In this document: positions 34,064-42,437 of the stretch, piece by piece
Layout of the letters: every line of letters starts with the position of its first letter
Position numbering within the stretch: the first letter of the stretch is position 1
Source: Planctomycetota bacterium
Lineage (GTDB): Bacteria > Planctomycetota > SZUA-567 > H5-PLA8
Direction: 5' to 3'
DNA: 64,000 bases
Assembly (NCBI GenBank): GCA_027493525.1
Contig: JAOSKN010000001.1
Coordinates: 2,170,001 to 2,234,000 of the forward strand
Program-made: the position numbers and the translations under genes
Notes under the pieces: model-generated
The model's database searches: none
The model's input: the letters and a program-made list of their open reading frames with translations, nothing else
Told to the model about the DNA's origin: nothing

Positions 34064-35089
34064 ATGAAGGCTCTCTTTCTGGCGGCAACCAAGAAAGTCG
34101 AACTGCGCGAGATGGAACGGCCCAAGGCCGGGCCGGGCGAGGTGCTGGTGAAGACCGGCGCGGCCGGCATCTGCGGTTCGGACATGCACGGCTTCTTCGG
34201 GCGCAGCCCGCGCCGCCAGCCGGGGCTGGTGATGGGCCACGAGTTCTTCGGCACGGTCGCCGAGGCCGGCGCCGGGGTCGATCGAGGCCTGATCGGCCGG
34301 CGCGTCTCCGTCAACCCGCTCGTCCCCTGCAATGCCTGCGAAATGTGCCGCGCCGGCCGGCAGAACGTCTGCCTCGACTGGTACCTCATCGGCATGGACC
34401 AGGTCCCCGGGGCCTTCGCCGAGTACGTCAAGGCGCCCGCCCGGCAGCTCTTCCCCCTGCCCGATAACGTCCCCGACGGCGAGGCCGTCATGGTCGAACC
34501 CCTTGCCAACGCCGTGCACCTGATCTCCATGGCGCCCGCGCATTCCGGGCTGCTGCCCACCGCGGCGATCTGGGGCGGCGGGACCCTCGGCATCGCCATC
34601 CTCTGCGTCGCGCGCCTGCGCGGCCTGCGCGTCGTCGCCGTCGTCGAACCCAATTCGCGCCGCGCCGCCGTGGCGAAGAAGCTCGGCGCCGAACACGTGC
34701 TCGATCCGAAAACCCAGGATGTCGTCGCCGAGATCAGAAAGCTCACCGGCGGGCACGGCGTGGACGTGGGCATCGAGGCCGTCGGCTTCCCGGTCTGCCG
34801 GCAGCAGTCCGCGGCCGCGCTGATCCGCGGCGGCACCGCGCTGCTCCTGGGCATCGACCACCCCGAGACCTCGTTCGACTTTACCGACCTCGTGCGCCGC
34901 GAGATCCGGCTCCAGTGCAGCTACGGCTACACGCCCTGCAATTACCGCGAAGCCTTCGACATCGTTGCGGGCCGCCGCATCGAGTTGGAGCCCTGGATCG
35001 ACATCGTCCCGCTCGCCGAGGGCCAGGCCGCCTTCGACCGCCTCGCGACGGATCCCGGCGACCGGGTGAAGATCGCGCTGCGGCCGTAG
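34064..35089 (+). CDS. Zinc-dependent alcohol/polyol dehydrogenase (MDR superfamily)
   Basis: A 341-residue medium-chain dehydrogenase. The catalytic zinc ligands are in [13 protein letters not shown] (Cys) and [10 protein letters not shown] (His-Glu), with [10 protein letters not shown] later. The structural zinc site is [15 protein letters not shown]. The Rossmann motif is [13 protein letters not shown] (degenerate GxGxxG) with an acidic end VVAVVEP suggesting NAD. It resembles sorbitol/threonine-type dehydrogenases. The ATG has GGCAAGGAG upstream. It lies between two SDR genes in the carbohydrate cluster. Confidence 0.9.
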   Translation: MKALFLAATKKVELREMERPKAGPGEVLVKTGAAGICGSDMHGFFGRSPRRQPGLVMGHEFFGTVAEAGAGVDRGLIGRRVSVNPLVPCNACEMCRAGRQNVCLDWYLIGMDQVPGAFAEYVKAPARQLFPLPDNVPDGEAVMVEPLANAVHLISMAPAHSGLLPTAAIWGGGTLGIAILCVARLRGLRVVAVVEPNSRRAAVAKKLGAEHVLDPKTQDVVAEIRKLTGGHGVDVGIEAVGFPVCRQQSAAALIRGGTALLLGIDHPETSFDFTDLVRREIRLQCSYGYTPCNYREAFDIVAGRRIELEPWIDIVPLAEGQAAFDRLATDPGDRVKIALRP

Positions 35090-35092
35090 GGA

Positions 35093-35216
35093 GCCTGTGA
35101 CCTGTAATCTGTGATCTGTGATCTGTGATCTGTGAACTGTGGACTGTGAACTGTAAACAGTGAACTAAACGAACGGCAGTTACAGATTACAGATTACAGA
35201 TTACAGACCACAGATT
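35093..35216. repeat. Heptameric tandem repeat, locus 2, with inverted halves
   Basis: Plus strand: repeated CTGTGAT and CTGTGAA units (about nine) run from 35093 to 35165, followed after GAACGGCAGT by repeated ACAGATT units (about five) to 35216. The second half is the approximate reverse complement of the first, so a transcript could fold into one long imperfect hairpin directly before the next gene. Confidence 0.8.
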
Positions 35217-35233
35217 GTATGGGGGTTTCGGGC

Positions 35234-36037
35234 ATGGACTTGCTCAAGGGAGAAGTGGCGCTCGTGACCGGCTCCGGGCGCGGGCTGGGGCACGCGGTGA
35301 TCTCGCGGCTGGCCGAATGGGGCGCGGACGTGGCGGTGCACGACATCAGCCGCGAAGCGCCGGCGGAGTTCGGCGAGGCCAAGGATCTCGACGAGGTCGC
35401 CCAGCGCCTGACGCGCTTTGGCGGGAAGGCTGTCGGCGTGACCGGCGACATCTCCAACCCCGAGGCCGTCGCGAAGCTGGTCGCCGACGCGCAGGCGGCG
35501 CTGGGTCCCGTGAGCATCCTCGTGAACGTCGCCGGCGGCGACATCGCCGCGAAGGGCGGGAAGCCCAACCCCAACGACTCGCTCTTCGTGCCCTGGGAAG
35601 ACGTTCAGGCGATCTTCCAACGCAACCTTTTCGGCACCATGCTCCTCTGCCGCGCGGTGGTCCCCGGGATGATCGAGCGCAAGCGCGGCGCGGTCGTGAA
35701 CATCGGCAGCGGCGACGCCCACACCGGGCACGTCAACAGCGGCGCCTACGCCGTGGCCAAGTGCGCGATCCTGCATTACACGCGCTGCCTGGCCACGCAG
35801 GTCCGCGAGCACAGCGTCCGCGTCAACTGCGTCAGCCCCGGCGCGACCGTCACCGCGCGCTTCAAGGCCACGCGCTCGGTGGATCCGAAGTTTCTCGACG
35901 AGTCCAAGCCGCTGCTGCGCTTCGGCAAGCCCGAGGAAGTCGCCGACGCGATCGCGTTCCTGTGCAGCCCGCTCTCCGCGCACGTCAGCGGGCAGGTGCT
36001 GCGCGTGGACGGCGGCCTCCAAGTCTGGCCGGGTTGA
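35234..36037 (+). CDS. Short-chain dehydrogenase/reductase
   Basis: A 267-residue classical SDR. VTGSGRGLGHAVI (cofactor), LVNVAGGDIAAK (NNAG equivalent with VAGG), VVNIGSGDAHTG (Ser) and GAYAVAKCAI (Tyr/Lys), ending GQVLRVDGGLQVW. An in-frame ATG at 35219 lies inside the end of the heptamer repeat with no ribosome site; the ATG at 35234 has GGGGG nine bases before it and is preferred. It probably acts on a sugar acid or polyol, judged by neighbours only. Confidence 0.87.
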   Translation: MDLLKGEVALVTGSGRGLGHAVISRLAEWGADVAVHDISREAPAEFGEAKDLDEVAQRLTRFGGKAVGVTGDISNPEAVAKLVADAQAALGPVSILVNVAGGDIAAKGGKPNPNDSLFVPWEDVQAIFQRNLFGTMLLCRAVVPGMIERKRGAVVNIGSGDAHTGHVNSGAYAVAKCAILHYTRCLATQVREHSVRVNCVSPGATVTARFKATRSVDPKFLDESKPLLRFGKPEEVADAIAFLCSPLSAHVSGQVLRVDGGLQVWPG

Positions 36038-36121
36038 GCGAGGCGCGGCGGCCGCGGGCGTCTCGCCCGCCTTTTGTTGCCGCATACGGAGTTCAGGGTC
36101 CGTCTTCAGCAAGGAGCTACC

Positions 36122-36934
36122 ATGATCCGCCTGGCCACGATGAGCAGCGTCTGCCCCGACTGGACCCTCGACGAGACCATCGCGGGGATGAAGAAGTACG
36201 GCTACGCCGGCTACGAGCCGCGGATCGCCTGGGGGCACAAGGGCGGCGTGGAACTCGCGCTTTCGGCCGCCGAACGGAAGGCCGTGCGCAAGCGCTTCGC
36301 GGACGAGGGCCTCGCGATCTGCTGCGTGGCCACCGGCGTGCGCCTCGCCCCCGACGACGAGGCCGAGCGCAAGCAGCAGCTCGAGGACCTCCGCCAGGCG
36401 CTCGACTTGGCCGGCGACCTCGGCGCGCCCTGCGTCCGCGTCTTCGGCGGCGCCTTCGGCAAGGGCGAACTGCGCGGGATCGTCCGCCGCGCCGCCGAGA
36501 CCGTCCGCCCGGCGCTGGAGCAGGCCCAGGCGCGCGGCGTCACGATCTGCCTCGAAACCCACGACGCTTGGTGCCGCAGCAACCAGGTGCTGGCGGTCAT
36601 CGAGGCCGTCGGGCACCCGAACTTCCAGGCGCTCTGGGACGTCATGCACACCCAGCGCTTTCTCGAGAGCCCCGAAGAAAGCTTCGCGAAGTTTGGAAGC
36701 CACGTCCGGCACCTGCACCTCCACGACGGCCGCTATGCCGCCGACGGCATGAGCCTCGAGACGGTTGCGCTGGGCGAGGGCGTCATCGACCACGCCAAGC
36801 CCCTGCGCCTCTGCCGCGACGCGGGCGTCGACGCCTTCGCCTCGCTGGAGGTGATTCACAAGCTCGGCGACGGCGGCAAGGCCGACGGCGTGTTGCGCCA
36901 GTACGCCGAAGGCCTCAAGAAGATGCTGGCTTGA
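36122..36934 (+). CDS. Sugar phosphate isomerase/epimerase (TIM barrel)
   Basis: A 270-residue xylose isomerase-like TIM barrel. Metal/active-site segments: YAGYEPRIAWGHK, CVRVFGGAFGKG, GVTICLETHDAW (Glu), FQALWDVMHTQ (Asp), VRHLHLHDGRYA (His) and AFASLEVIHKLG (Glu). The start is fixed by AAGGAGCTACC directly before the ATG at 36122. It closes the five-gene carbohydrate set; the IS200-type element begins 12 bases after its stop. Confidence 0.87.
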   Translation: MIRLATMSSVCPDWTLDETIAGMKKYGYAGYEPRIAWGHKGGVELALSAAERKAVRKRFADEGLAICCVATGVRLAPDDEAERKQQLEDLRQALDLAGDLGAPCVRVFGGAFGKGELRGIVRRAAETVRPALEQAQARGVTICLETHDAWCRSNQVLAVIEAVGHPNFQALWDVMHTQRFLESPEESFAKFGSHVRHLHLHDGRYAADGMSLETVALGEGVIDHAKPLRLCRDAGVDAFASLEVIHKLGDGGKADGVLRQYAEGLKKMLA

Positions 36935-37029
36935 GCCAATTGAAGTAATCAACCACGCCCATAGGGCGTGGCTTTAGGAAGCCCCCGAGGGGGGCGTTTG
37001 CGTGGGGAAAGCCCCGTTGGGGCTTGGGC

Positions 37030-37455
37030 TCAAGCGAGGTCCAAGTAGCCTTGGCCTAGCTCAAGCTGTTCCTGTTCCCGAATGTACCTCCGGATCTGCT
37101 CTTCGTTCAAGCCTACCGTACTGACGCAGTACCCAGGCGCCCAGAAATGCAAGCCCGTCATACGCCGCTCTTGCCTTAACTGCCGATGTATCCGAACTGC
37201 GCTCTTCCCTTTCAGGAAGCCCAGGGTATGAGAAACGCTGAACTTGGGCGGGATGCTCAAACACATATGAATGTGATCGGGCATCGCATGACCTTCGATC
37301 AACTCCACGCCACGCTGTTGACACAACTGCTTCAACACCACACCCACCTTGGACCTGGACTTTCCGTAAAACACCTTGTGCCGATACTTGGGCACGATTA
37401 CCACATGATACTTACAATCCCATCGCACGTGGGACAAACTCTGCCAGTTGTCCAT
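37030..37455 (-). CDS. tnpA: IS200-type transposase TnpA (HUH Y1 family)
   Basis: A 141-residue single-strand DNA transposase. The HUH metal motif is MPDHIHMCL (about 58-66) and the catalytic Tyr is in EEQIRRYIREQE near the C-terminus. Upstream landmarks CKYHVVIVPKYRHKVF and FWAPGYCVSTVG match IS200. The length is normal and no frameshift is seen, so the element could be active. Confidence 0.95.
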   Translation of the reverse strand: MDNWQSLSHVRWDCKYHVVIVPKYRHKVFYGKSRSKVGVVLKQLCQQRGVELIEGHAMPDHIHMCLSIPPKFSVSHTLGFLKGKSAVRIHRQLRQERRMTGLHFWAPGYCVSTVGLNEEQIRRYIREQEQLELGQGYLDLA

Positions 37456-37498
37456 GGTTCTCCCTCCTGTCCCACGGGGCTTTCCCGGAGGGAGAACC
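37456..37498 (-). promoter_or_regulatory. Hairpin sequestering the tnpA ribosome-binding site
   Basis: Perfect 12-base arms GGTTCTCCCTCC and GGAGGGAGAACC flank a 19-base loop, directly before the tnpA ATG. In the mRNA the Shine-Dalgarno AGGAGG lies in the 3' arm, so it would be paired. IS200 elements are known to repress tnpA translation this way. Confidence 0.75.
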
Positions 37499-37595
37499 TA
37501 TCTGGCACGCCGGATCGGTCGAACCTCTTAGGGTCGCACGGCCATAGGCCGTGGCTTCAAGAACTGAAGTGAGGATCCGTCACCCGGAGGCCTGC

Positions 37596-38180
37596 ATGTT
37601 CACCCGCCTGGGCAAACCCGCGTTCACGCTCATCGAGATCATGATCGTCCTGACGATCATCGCGTTGCTGGCTTCCATCGCCGTGCCCAACGCCATCCGC
37701 TCGAAGATGGCGGCCAACGAGGTCGCCGCCGTCGCGGCCTGCAAGATCTTCTGCGAGGCCCAGTCGCTCTACTACAAGTCCGACTGGGACGGCGACGGCT
37801 TGCTCGAGTACGCCACCAGCCTGCGCGGGGATTACAGCCTCTACGAACTCACCGCCGGCTCGGGCGACTTGAGCCTGGTGGACAAGTCGATGGCCTTCGC
37901 CGAAGGCGACGCCGACACCGCCATTCCCAAGACCGGGTACATCTTTCGTGTGCTGACCGGGCAGGGCCCTGACTCGCCAGGGGGCTCGAAATCGTACGTC
38001 CAGTCGGGGAACCTGATTGGTGGGTACGGGCTCAGCGCGATTCCCCTCTCGTACGACACCACGGGCCGCAACACCTTCCAGATCGGGGTGCCCGGCGTCG
38101 TCTACCAGCGCGACCGGGGCCGCAACGACGCCGCGCACCTGACCGCCTACGGGCCGGATACCGTCTGGACCGTGCCCTGA
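37596..38180 (+). CDS. Type II secretion-like pseudopilin with DUF2950-like domain
   Basis: A 194-residue pseudopilin. The prepilin-peptidase site is KPA/FTLIEIMIVLTIIALLA at residues 8-10 onward, with the invariant Glu5 of the mature helix. The globular part (CKIFCEAQSLYYKSDWDGDG, GYIFRVLTGQGPDSPGGSKS, GYGLSAIP) is clearly homologous to residues 50-190 of the serpin-like fusion protein at 13.1-14.7 kb. The start has GGAGG six bases before it. The IS200-type element ends about 25 bases upstream and may have separated the gene from its promoter or supplied one. No secretion ATPase or channel genes are nearby. Confidence 0.85.
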   Translation: MFTRLGKPAFTLIEIMIVLTIIALLASIAVPNAIRSKMAANEVAAVAACKIFCEAQSLYYKSDWDGDGLLEYATSLRGDYSLYELTAGSGDLSLVDKSMAFAEGDADTAIPKTGYIFRVLTGQGPDSPGGSKSYVQSGNLIGGYGLSAIPLSYDTTGRNTFQIGVPGVVYQRDRGRNDAAHLTAYGPDTVWTVP

Positions 38181-38210
38181 CCTCTCTGGATCCGAAAATT
38201 CCAACTCGGT

Positions 38211-38233
38211 TGTCACATCCTGCCTCCCTCGTG
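38211..38233 (+). promoter_or_regulatory. Possible ECF-type promoter upstream of the sigma factor
   Basis: TGTCACA followed after 12 bases by CGTG, 27 bases before the sigma-factor ATG, recalls the TGTCAC / CGTC boxes of some ECF sigma groups that control themselves. The spacing is shorter than usual, so this is tentative. Confidence 0.22.
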
Positions 38234-38259
38234 CCAGGGATAGGCAGGAGCCGACGGTC

Positions 38260-38967
38260 ATGGGTATGATGGCACGCACCATGAGCAGCGCCGCGGGCAG
38301 CCCCGCTTCTTCAACGGCGACCGGCCGTTCTCTCGAACGCCTGGGCGACGGCGACCTGCTGCGCGGCTATCTCGATCCCGGTCCCGGCCGCGAAGAGGCC
38401 TTCGCCGAACTGGTCCGGCGCCACGGCGCGCTCGTCCACGGCGCCTGCCGGCGGCGCGTAAGGGACGCCGCGCAGGCCGAGGATGCCGCGCAGGCCGTCT
38501 TCGTGCTCCTCGCGCGCAAGGCCGGGAGCCTGGCGGCGCGCGCGTCCCTGGCCGGCTGGCTTTATCAGGCCTCCGAATGGGTGACCCGCACCATGCAGCG
38601 CGACGCTCGAATCCGCCGGCGCCACGAACGTGCCGCCGCAAGCCGAGAGGCCTCGCCCGCCGAAGAAGCCGGGGGGCTTCGCGAGGTCCTCGACGAAGCG
38701 CTGGGCGCGCTCAAGCCGCGGGACCGCGAGGCGCTCGTGCTGCATTACCTCGAAGGCCTGCCGCAGCAGCAGGCCGCGGCGCGCCTGGGCCTCCGTCACG
38801 ATGCGTACCGCCAGCGCCTGGGTCGCGCACTCGAACGCATGAAGACGCACCTCGCCGCGAGCGGGCGCGTCTACGCCGGCTCGGCGCTGGGCGCCGCGCT
38901 GCTGGAGGTCGCGCGCGCGGACGGCCGCCGTGGCTACGGGCCGCGCGGCCCTCGCCCCCGCCGTTGA
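38260..38967 (+). CDS. ECF-type RNA polymerase sigma factor
   Basis: A 235-residue sigma-70 family protein. Region 2: EEAFAELVRRHGALVHGACRRRV, AEDAAQAVFVLLARKA, WLYQASEWVTRTMQRDA. Region 4: EALGALKPRDREALVLHYLEGLPQQQAAARLGLRHDAYRQRLGRAL. The C-terminal tail AASGRVYAGSALGAALLEVARADGRR resembles the linker that in many planctomycete ECF factors runs on into a membrane segment and outside domain. A one-base shift in the GCGCGCGCG run at 38911-38919 would connect it to TAAVATGRAALAPAVETLVHGVERLMFAK and the next protein. As assembled it stops at 38967. Confidence 0.85.
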   Translation: MGMMARTMSSAAGSPASSTATGRSLERLGDGDLLRGYLDPGPGREEAFAELVRRHGALVHGACRRRVRDAAQAEDAAQAVFVLLARKAGSLAARASLAGWLYQASEWVTRTMQRDARIRRRHERAAASREASPAEEAGGLREVLDEALGALKPRDREALVLHYLEGLPQQQAAARLGLRHDAYRQRLGRALERMKTHLAASGRVYAGSALGAALLEVARADGRRGYGPRGPRPRR

Positions 38968-38995
38968 AACCCTCGTACATGGAGTGGAGAGGCTC

Positions 38996-40663
38996 ATGTT
39001 TGCCAAGAATGTCCTGTTGAGCTGTACGCTGGCCGTGCTGCTGGCGCTGGTGCTGACCGCGACGGCGCTCGTCGCCGGGGAGCGGGCGAAGCCCGCCGCC
39101 GACCGGCCGCCCGGACCGCAGAAGCCGGTGGCCGCGCCCGCCGCCGAACCCGCGGGCCCCGCGCACGCGCTGCTGACGGACATCAAGGCCGTCGGCGCGC
39201 CCGTGGTCTCGCGCGACGGGCGCTGGCTGGCGGTGCGCGAAGGCGCGGACCAACTGGTCCTGCTCGATCTTGCCGCCGCGCTGGACGCTCCGGATAAGGC
39301 CGAGCGCAAACGCTACCCCATCGCCCCGCTCGTGAAGCGTTCGCAGTTCGACACGCGCGGCTGGGGGCGCGCCGCCGCCTTCTCGGAGGATTCGGCCCAG
39401 ATGCTCCTGCGCGGACCCCAGGGCCTGCAAGTGCTGGCGCTCCCACCCAAGGCCGAACCGCGCAAACTGGGCCTCGGCGCCGATGGCATCCCATTCCTCG
39501 AAGGGCGGAAGATCGGCGGCTACGTCCACTGGCTGGTGCTGGAAGCCGCCGAACAGGTTGGAGACGTAGCCGGCGAGGACCGCGCCCTGCTGCGCCGCCT
39601 CGAGCGCGTCCTCGATACGACCGACCCGACCGGCCCCGAACCCAAGCGCCCGCTGATCCGCCCCGACACCGCATTCTGGGCGCCCGACGGCAAGAGCCTT
39701 TTCGCTACGCTCGAAAGCGACGCGCTGGGGCGCATCGACGCGCGTACGGGCGAGCCGACGCCGCTCGTCACCCGCCAGCAGGTCGAAGCGAAGCTGGGCC
39801 AGGACAAGCCGGTGGACTTCGTGAGCGCCGAAGCGGCCGGACCCGACGGCCGCGTCCTGATCCACGCCCTGCGCAAGGGCCCCGACATGTCGCAGATGAT
39901 GGGCACCTATGTGGCAGGCGGCGACGAGGCGCCCGAGCGCGGGCGCAACCCCGGCAGCGCCGAGCCCGGACCCGGCATGCCGAGCTACGTCTACCTCTGG
40001 GACGGCAAGGACTTGACGCTCATTCGCAAGCTCAGCCTGGCGCGCTGGATCGACACGCTCCTCGTCGCGCCTTCCGAAAAGCTCGACCGGTTCCTGGCCT
40101 TCCAGGTCGCCAATCTAGGCGGGGCCGGATCGGGGACGCCCCAGGCCTGGCTCGGCTCCATCGACGCGCGGGGCAAGCTGTCCGAGCGCGAATGCACCGA
40201 AAACCTGAAGGGGCTCGAAGCGCCCGGCTTCTCCCTGCTCGCGGTCCGCGCCGACGGCTCGCGCGCGCTCGCGGTCATGACCGGCCAGCAGACGAAGGAG
40301 ATCAAGCTGAAAGGCAAGACGGAGCAGGAGCGCGCGATGGAGATGATGATGCTGGCCATGCAGTCCGGCCGGCCCGGCGGGAGCATGAGCAAGGACGGCG
40401 CGATCTTCAAGTTCGGCACCTGCTCGCTCTGGATCCTCGACGCCGAAAAGCAGGAAGCCCGCCAGGTCGGCCCGAGCTTTGGCGAGGCCAAGGGCGGCCT
40501 CGAAGGCGTGGTCGGCATCCCGGGCGTGCCCCAGCGCGAGGATATCGTCTGGTCGCCTGCCGGCGGCGTGGCGGCGATGAGCCTCCAGTCGCTCCAGTTC
40601 AGCCCCGGCAAGCTCGAGTCCGGCTCCAACGGCCTGCTCCTGGTCCGGCCCGGGACCTGGTAA
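38996..40663 (+). CDS. Membrane-anchored protein, probable outside domain of the sigma factor
   Basis: As assembled, a 555-residue protein starting at ATG 38996 (GGAGAGG upstream) with one membrane segment (VLLSCTLAVLLALVLTATALVA), a Pro/Ala linker and a beta-rich region with propeller-like repeats (PVVSRDGRWLAVREGAD, RPDTAFWAPDGKSLFATLES, DIVWSPAGGVAAMSLQS). The open frame reaches back past 38930 and overlaps the sigma gene; residues there look like the continuation of the sigma tail. I think the two form either one fused sigma-membrane protein with a consensus error or a tightly coupled pair. A role in sensing or holding the sigma factor is inference. Confidence 0.6.
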   Translation: MFAKNVLLSCTLAVLLALVLTATALVAGERAKPAADRPPGPQKPVAAPAAEPAGPAHALLTDIKAVGAPVVSRDGRWLAVREGADQLVLLDLAAALDAPDKAERKRYPIAPLVKRSQFDTRGWGRAAAFSEDSAQMLLRGPQGLQVLALPPKAEPRKLGLGADGIPFLEGRKIGGYVHWLVLEAAEQVGDVAGEDRALLRRLERVLDTTDPTGPEPKRPLIRPDTAFWAPDGKSLFATLESDALGRIDARTGEPTPLVTRQQVEAKLGQDKPVDFVSAEAAGPDGRVLIHALRKGPDMSQMMGTYVAGGDEAPERGRNPGSAEPGPGMPSYVYLWDGKDLTLIRKLSLARWIDTLLVAPSEKLDRFLAFQVANLGGAGSGTPQAWLGSIDARGKLSERECTENLKGLEAPGFSLLAVRADGSRALAVMTGQQTKEIKLKGKTEQERAMEMMMLAMQSGRPGGSMSKDGAIFKFGTCSLWILDAEKQEARQVGPSFGEAKGGLEGVVGIPGVPQREDIVWSPAGGVAAMSLQSLQFSPGKLESGSNGLLLVRPGTW

Positions 40664-40714
40664 TTTGAAGCGGAATCTAACGCGCGGCCCGCGGCCTTCG
40701 TCTAAACTGGAGAG

Positions 40715-42400
40715 ATGCGCGGATTCCCGATCGTCCTGCTTCTGAGCGGCCTCGCGGCGGCGTCCGGGTTCGGCGGTGAGCCCGACGTCGCCGCCCTGTT
40801 GGCGCAGGCCAAGCAGGCGGACCCCGTGCAGCGTGCCGAGGCCTACGCGAAGCTGCGCGAGGCCGGTCCCGGCGCGCGCTCCAAGCTCGCGCTTTTCCTC
40901 GAAGGGCAATACCGCTACGCGCTCAACGACCTGCGCCGCCTGCTGGCCCAGCCGGCGGTTCGGAAGGCCGCCGACGAGGAGCGCGGCAAGCTCGAGGCCG
41001 CCCGCGCCAAGGCGCTCGCGTTGATCCGCGACGAGAACGCCTATCCAGAAAACGCCGCGCTCGAGGCGCGCAAGGCCGTGGAGGCCGCCGTGAGCGCCGT
41101 CGAAGTCGGAGCCGCGGGCCGGCGTGAAGCCGTTCTCGCCGCCGTCCCCGAGCTGACCGCCAAAGCCGCCCTGGCCGAGGAATACTTGAGGGAACTCGCG
41201 CTCCTCGACCGGCCTCCCTCCGCCGCCCTCGGGCGCTTCGAGGCCGAGCGGCTCGTCGAACAAGCCGTCGAGCCGGCGCAGGCCCAGGAACGGCTTGTGC
41301 GCGGGGCCAACCTGCACGCGCCTTCGCTCGCGCGGCCGATCGAGCGCCTCGTCCTGGAACAGGTCAACGCGTACCGCGCCGCGCTGGGGCTCGCGCCGCT
41401 GCGCTTCGACGGGCGCCTGTACCGCGCCGCGGCCTGGTTCGCGCGGCATTCGGCCGAGGCCAACCTGCGCGGGCACTTCTGCGACATCGCCGGCCGCAAT
41501 GGGCCCACCGATCGCGCCGAGGCCGAGGGGCACCGCCGCTGCAACGGGGAAGCCGTCGCGTACAACGGCTGCCACTTCGAGGACTGGCTCCGCAGCCCTT
41601 CGCACCACCGCGTGCTCGTCGACGCGCAGGCCGGCGACGGCGCGGTGGCGGTCTTCCGCAACGTGGCCGTGCTGGCGACGGGGCTCTCCGATTCCTCCGC
41701 GCAACCCGGGCCGCCCGGCGCCGTACCGGCGCGGCGCGAACTCTGGGCGGACCTCGCCCGCGCCGGCCGCGATGCGCGGAACTTGGAGAGCGTCGCGCGC
41801 TTCCTCCAGGCCGGGCGCGGAAAAGGCCTGGCCGAGGAGGCCTGGGCCGCGGTCCTCGCCGCCGATCCCGGCCATGCCGCCGCGCGCGAAGCGCTGGGCT
41901 ACCAGAACGTCGAGGGTCGCTGGCGGCCCCGGCGGACGGCCCAGCCCGCGGGCGGGGCGGCCGCCCTCGAAGCGATCCGGAATGGCCTCGCGGGCGACGC
42001 GATGGCGCGGTACGCGGCGCTCCTGGCCTGCGCCGCCAACGGAGCCGCCAAACTGCTGCCCGACGTCGAGCCGCACCTGGCCGCGCCGGACCCCGACGTC
42101 CGCGCCGCCGCCTGGGAAGCCGCCGCCGTCCTCGGCGCGCCCGCGCTCAAGCCCCGCGCGCTGAAGCTCCTCGCGTCCGAGGATCCCGCCGACCGCGCGG
42201 CAGCCTGCGCGGCCCTTGAAGTTCTCGGCGGAGACGACGCGGTCGAGGAACTGCTGAAGGCGCTTGAGCGGAACCTCAGCGAATACTCCGTGATCCGCGC
42301 CCTCGAAGTCCTGATCGGGAAGCGCCTGCGCATGAACTACGACGACGACCAGCCCACGCGCGAATTGAAGATCCGCCAGGCCCGCACGGGCGGCCGCTGA
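40715..42400 (+). CDS. Secreted CAP-domain protein with HEAT-like repeats
   Basis: A 561-residue exported protein (MRGFPIVLLLSGLAAASGFG signal). Residues about 25-200 are helical. A CAP/SCP-PR1 domain follows (about 208-320): VLEQVNAYRAALGLAPLRFD, AAAWFARHSAEANLRGHFCD, NGEAVAYNG and WLRSPSHHRVLVD, which keeps the family's His and Glu positions. The C-terminal part (about 410-540) contains HEAT-like helices (DPDVRAAAWEAAAVLGAPAL, DPADRAAACAALEVLGGDDA). CAP domains bind lipids or other ligands; no enzyme activity is assured. It stands alone between the sigma pair and a metallo-hydrolase gene. Confidence 0.8.
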   Translation: MRGFPIVLLLSGLAAASGFGGEPDVAALLAQAKQADPVQRAEAYAKLREAGPGARSKLALFLEGQYRYALNDLRRLLAQPAVRKAADEERGKLEAARAKALALIRDENAYPENAALEARKAVEAAVSAVEVGAAGRREAVLAAVPELTAKAALAEEYLRELALLDRPPSAALGRFEAERLVEQAVEPAQAQERLVRGANLHAPSLARPIERLVLEQVNAYRAALGLAPLRFDGRLYRAAAWFARHSAEANLRGHFCDIAGRNGPTDRAEAEGHRRCNGEAVAYNGCHFEDWLRSPSHHRVLVDAQAGDGAVAVFRNVAVLATGLSDSSAQPGPPGAVPARRELWADLARAGRDARNLESVARFLQAGRGKGLAEEAWAAVLAADPGHAAAREALGYQNVEGRWRPRRTAQPAGGAAALEAIRNGLAGDAMARYAALLACAANGAAKLLPDVEPHLAAPDPDVRAAAWEAAAVLGAPALKPRALKLLASEDPADRAAACAALEVLGGDDAVEELLKALERNLSEYSVIRALEVLIGKRLRMNYDDDQPTRELKIRQARTGGR

Positions 42401-42437
42401 GCTTCTTCCGCCTGCCGGTCCGTGGTAAAAGCACGGT

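Larger units (their letters stand above)
36947..37570 (-). mobile_element. IS200/IS605-type insertion sequence
   Basis: An about 624-bp element carrying only tnpA. Subterminal hairpins mark both ends: CCACGCCC-ATA-GGGCGTGG at 36953-36971 and CACGGCC-ATA-GGCCGTG at 37537-37553, both followed by GCTT. TGAAGT occurs just outside the left end (36941-36946) and at the presumed right boundary (37565-37570), which fits the single-strand cut-and-paste mechanism in which the target and the right cleavage site share a short word. No tnpB is present. The boundaries are inferred. Confidence 0.8.

Noticed and set aside
31645..34854. A 1069-codon minus-strand open frame across the TIM-barrel, repeat gap and SDR genes
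   Set aside because: It is antisense to well-supported genes and reads through the hairpin repeats, giving repeated peptides like KKDAPWC; that repetition comes from the DNA repeat.
35093..35216. CRISPR or coding repeat
   Set aside because: The unit is only seven bases and not a multiple of three; there are no spacers.
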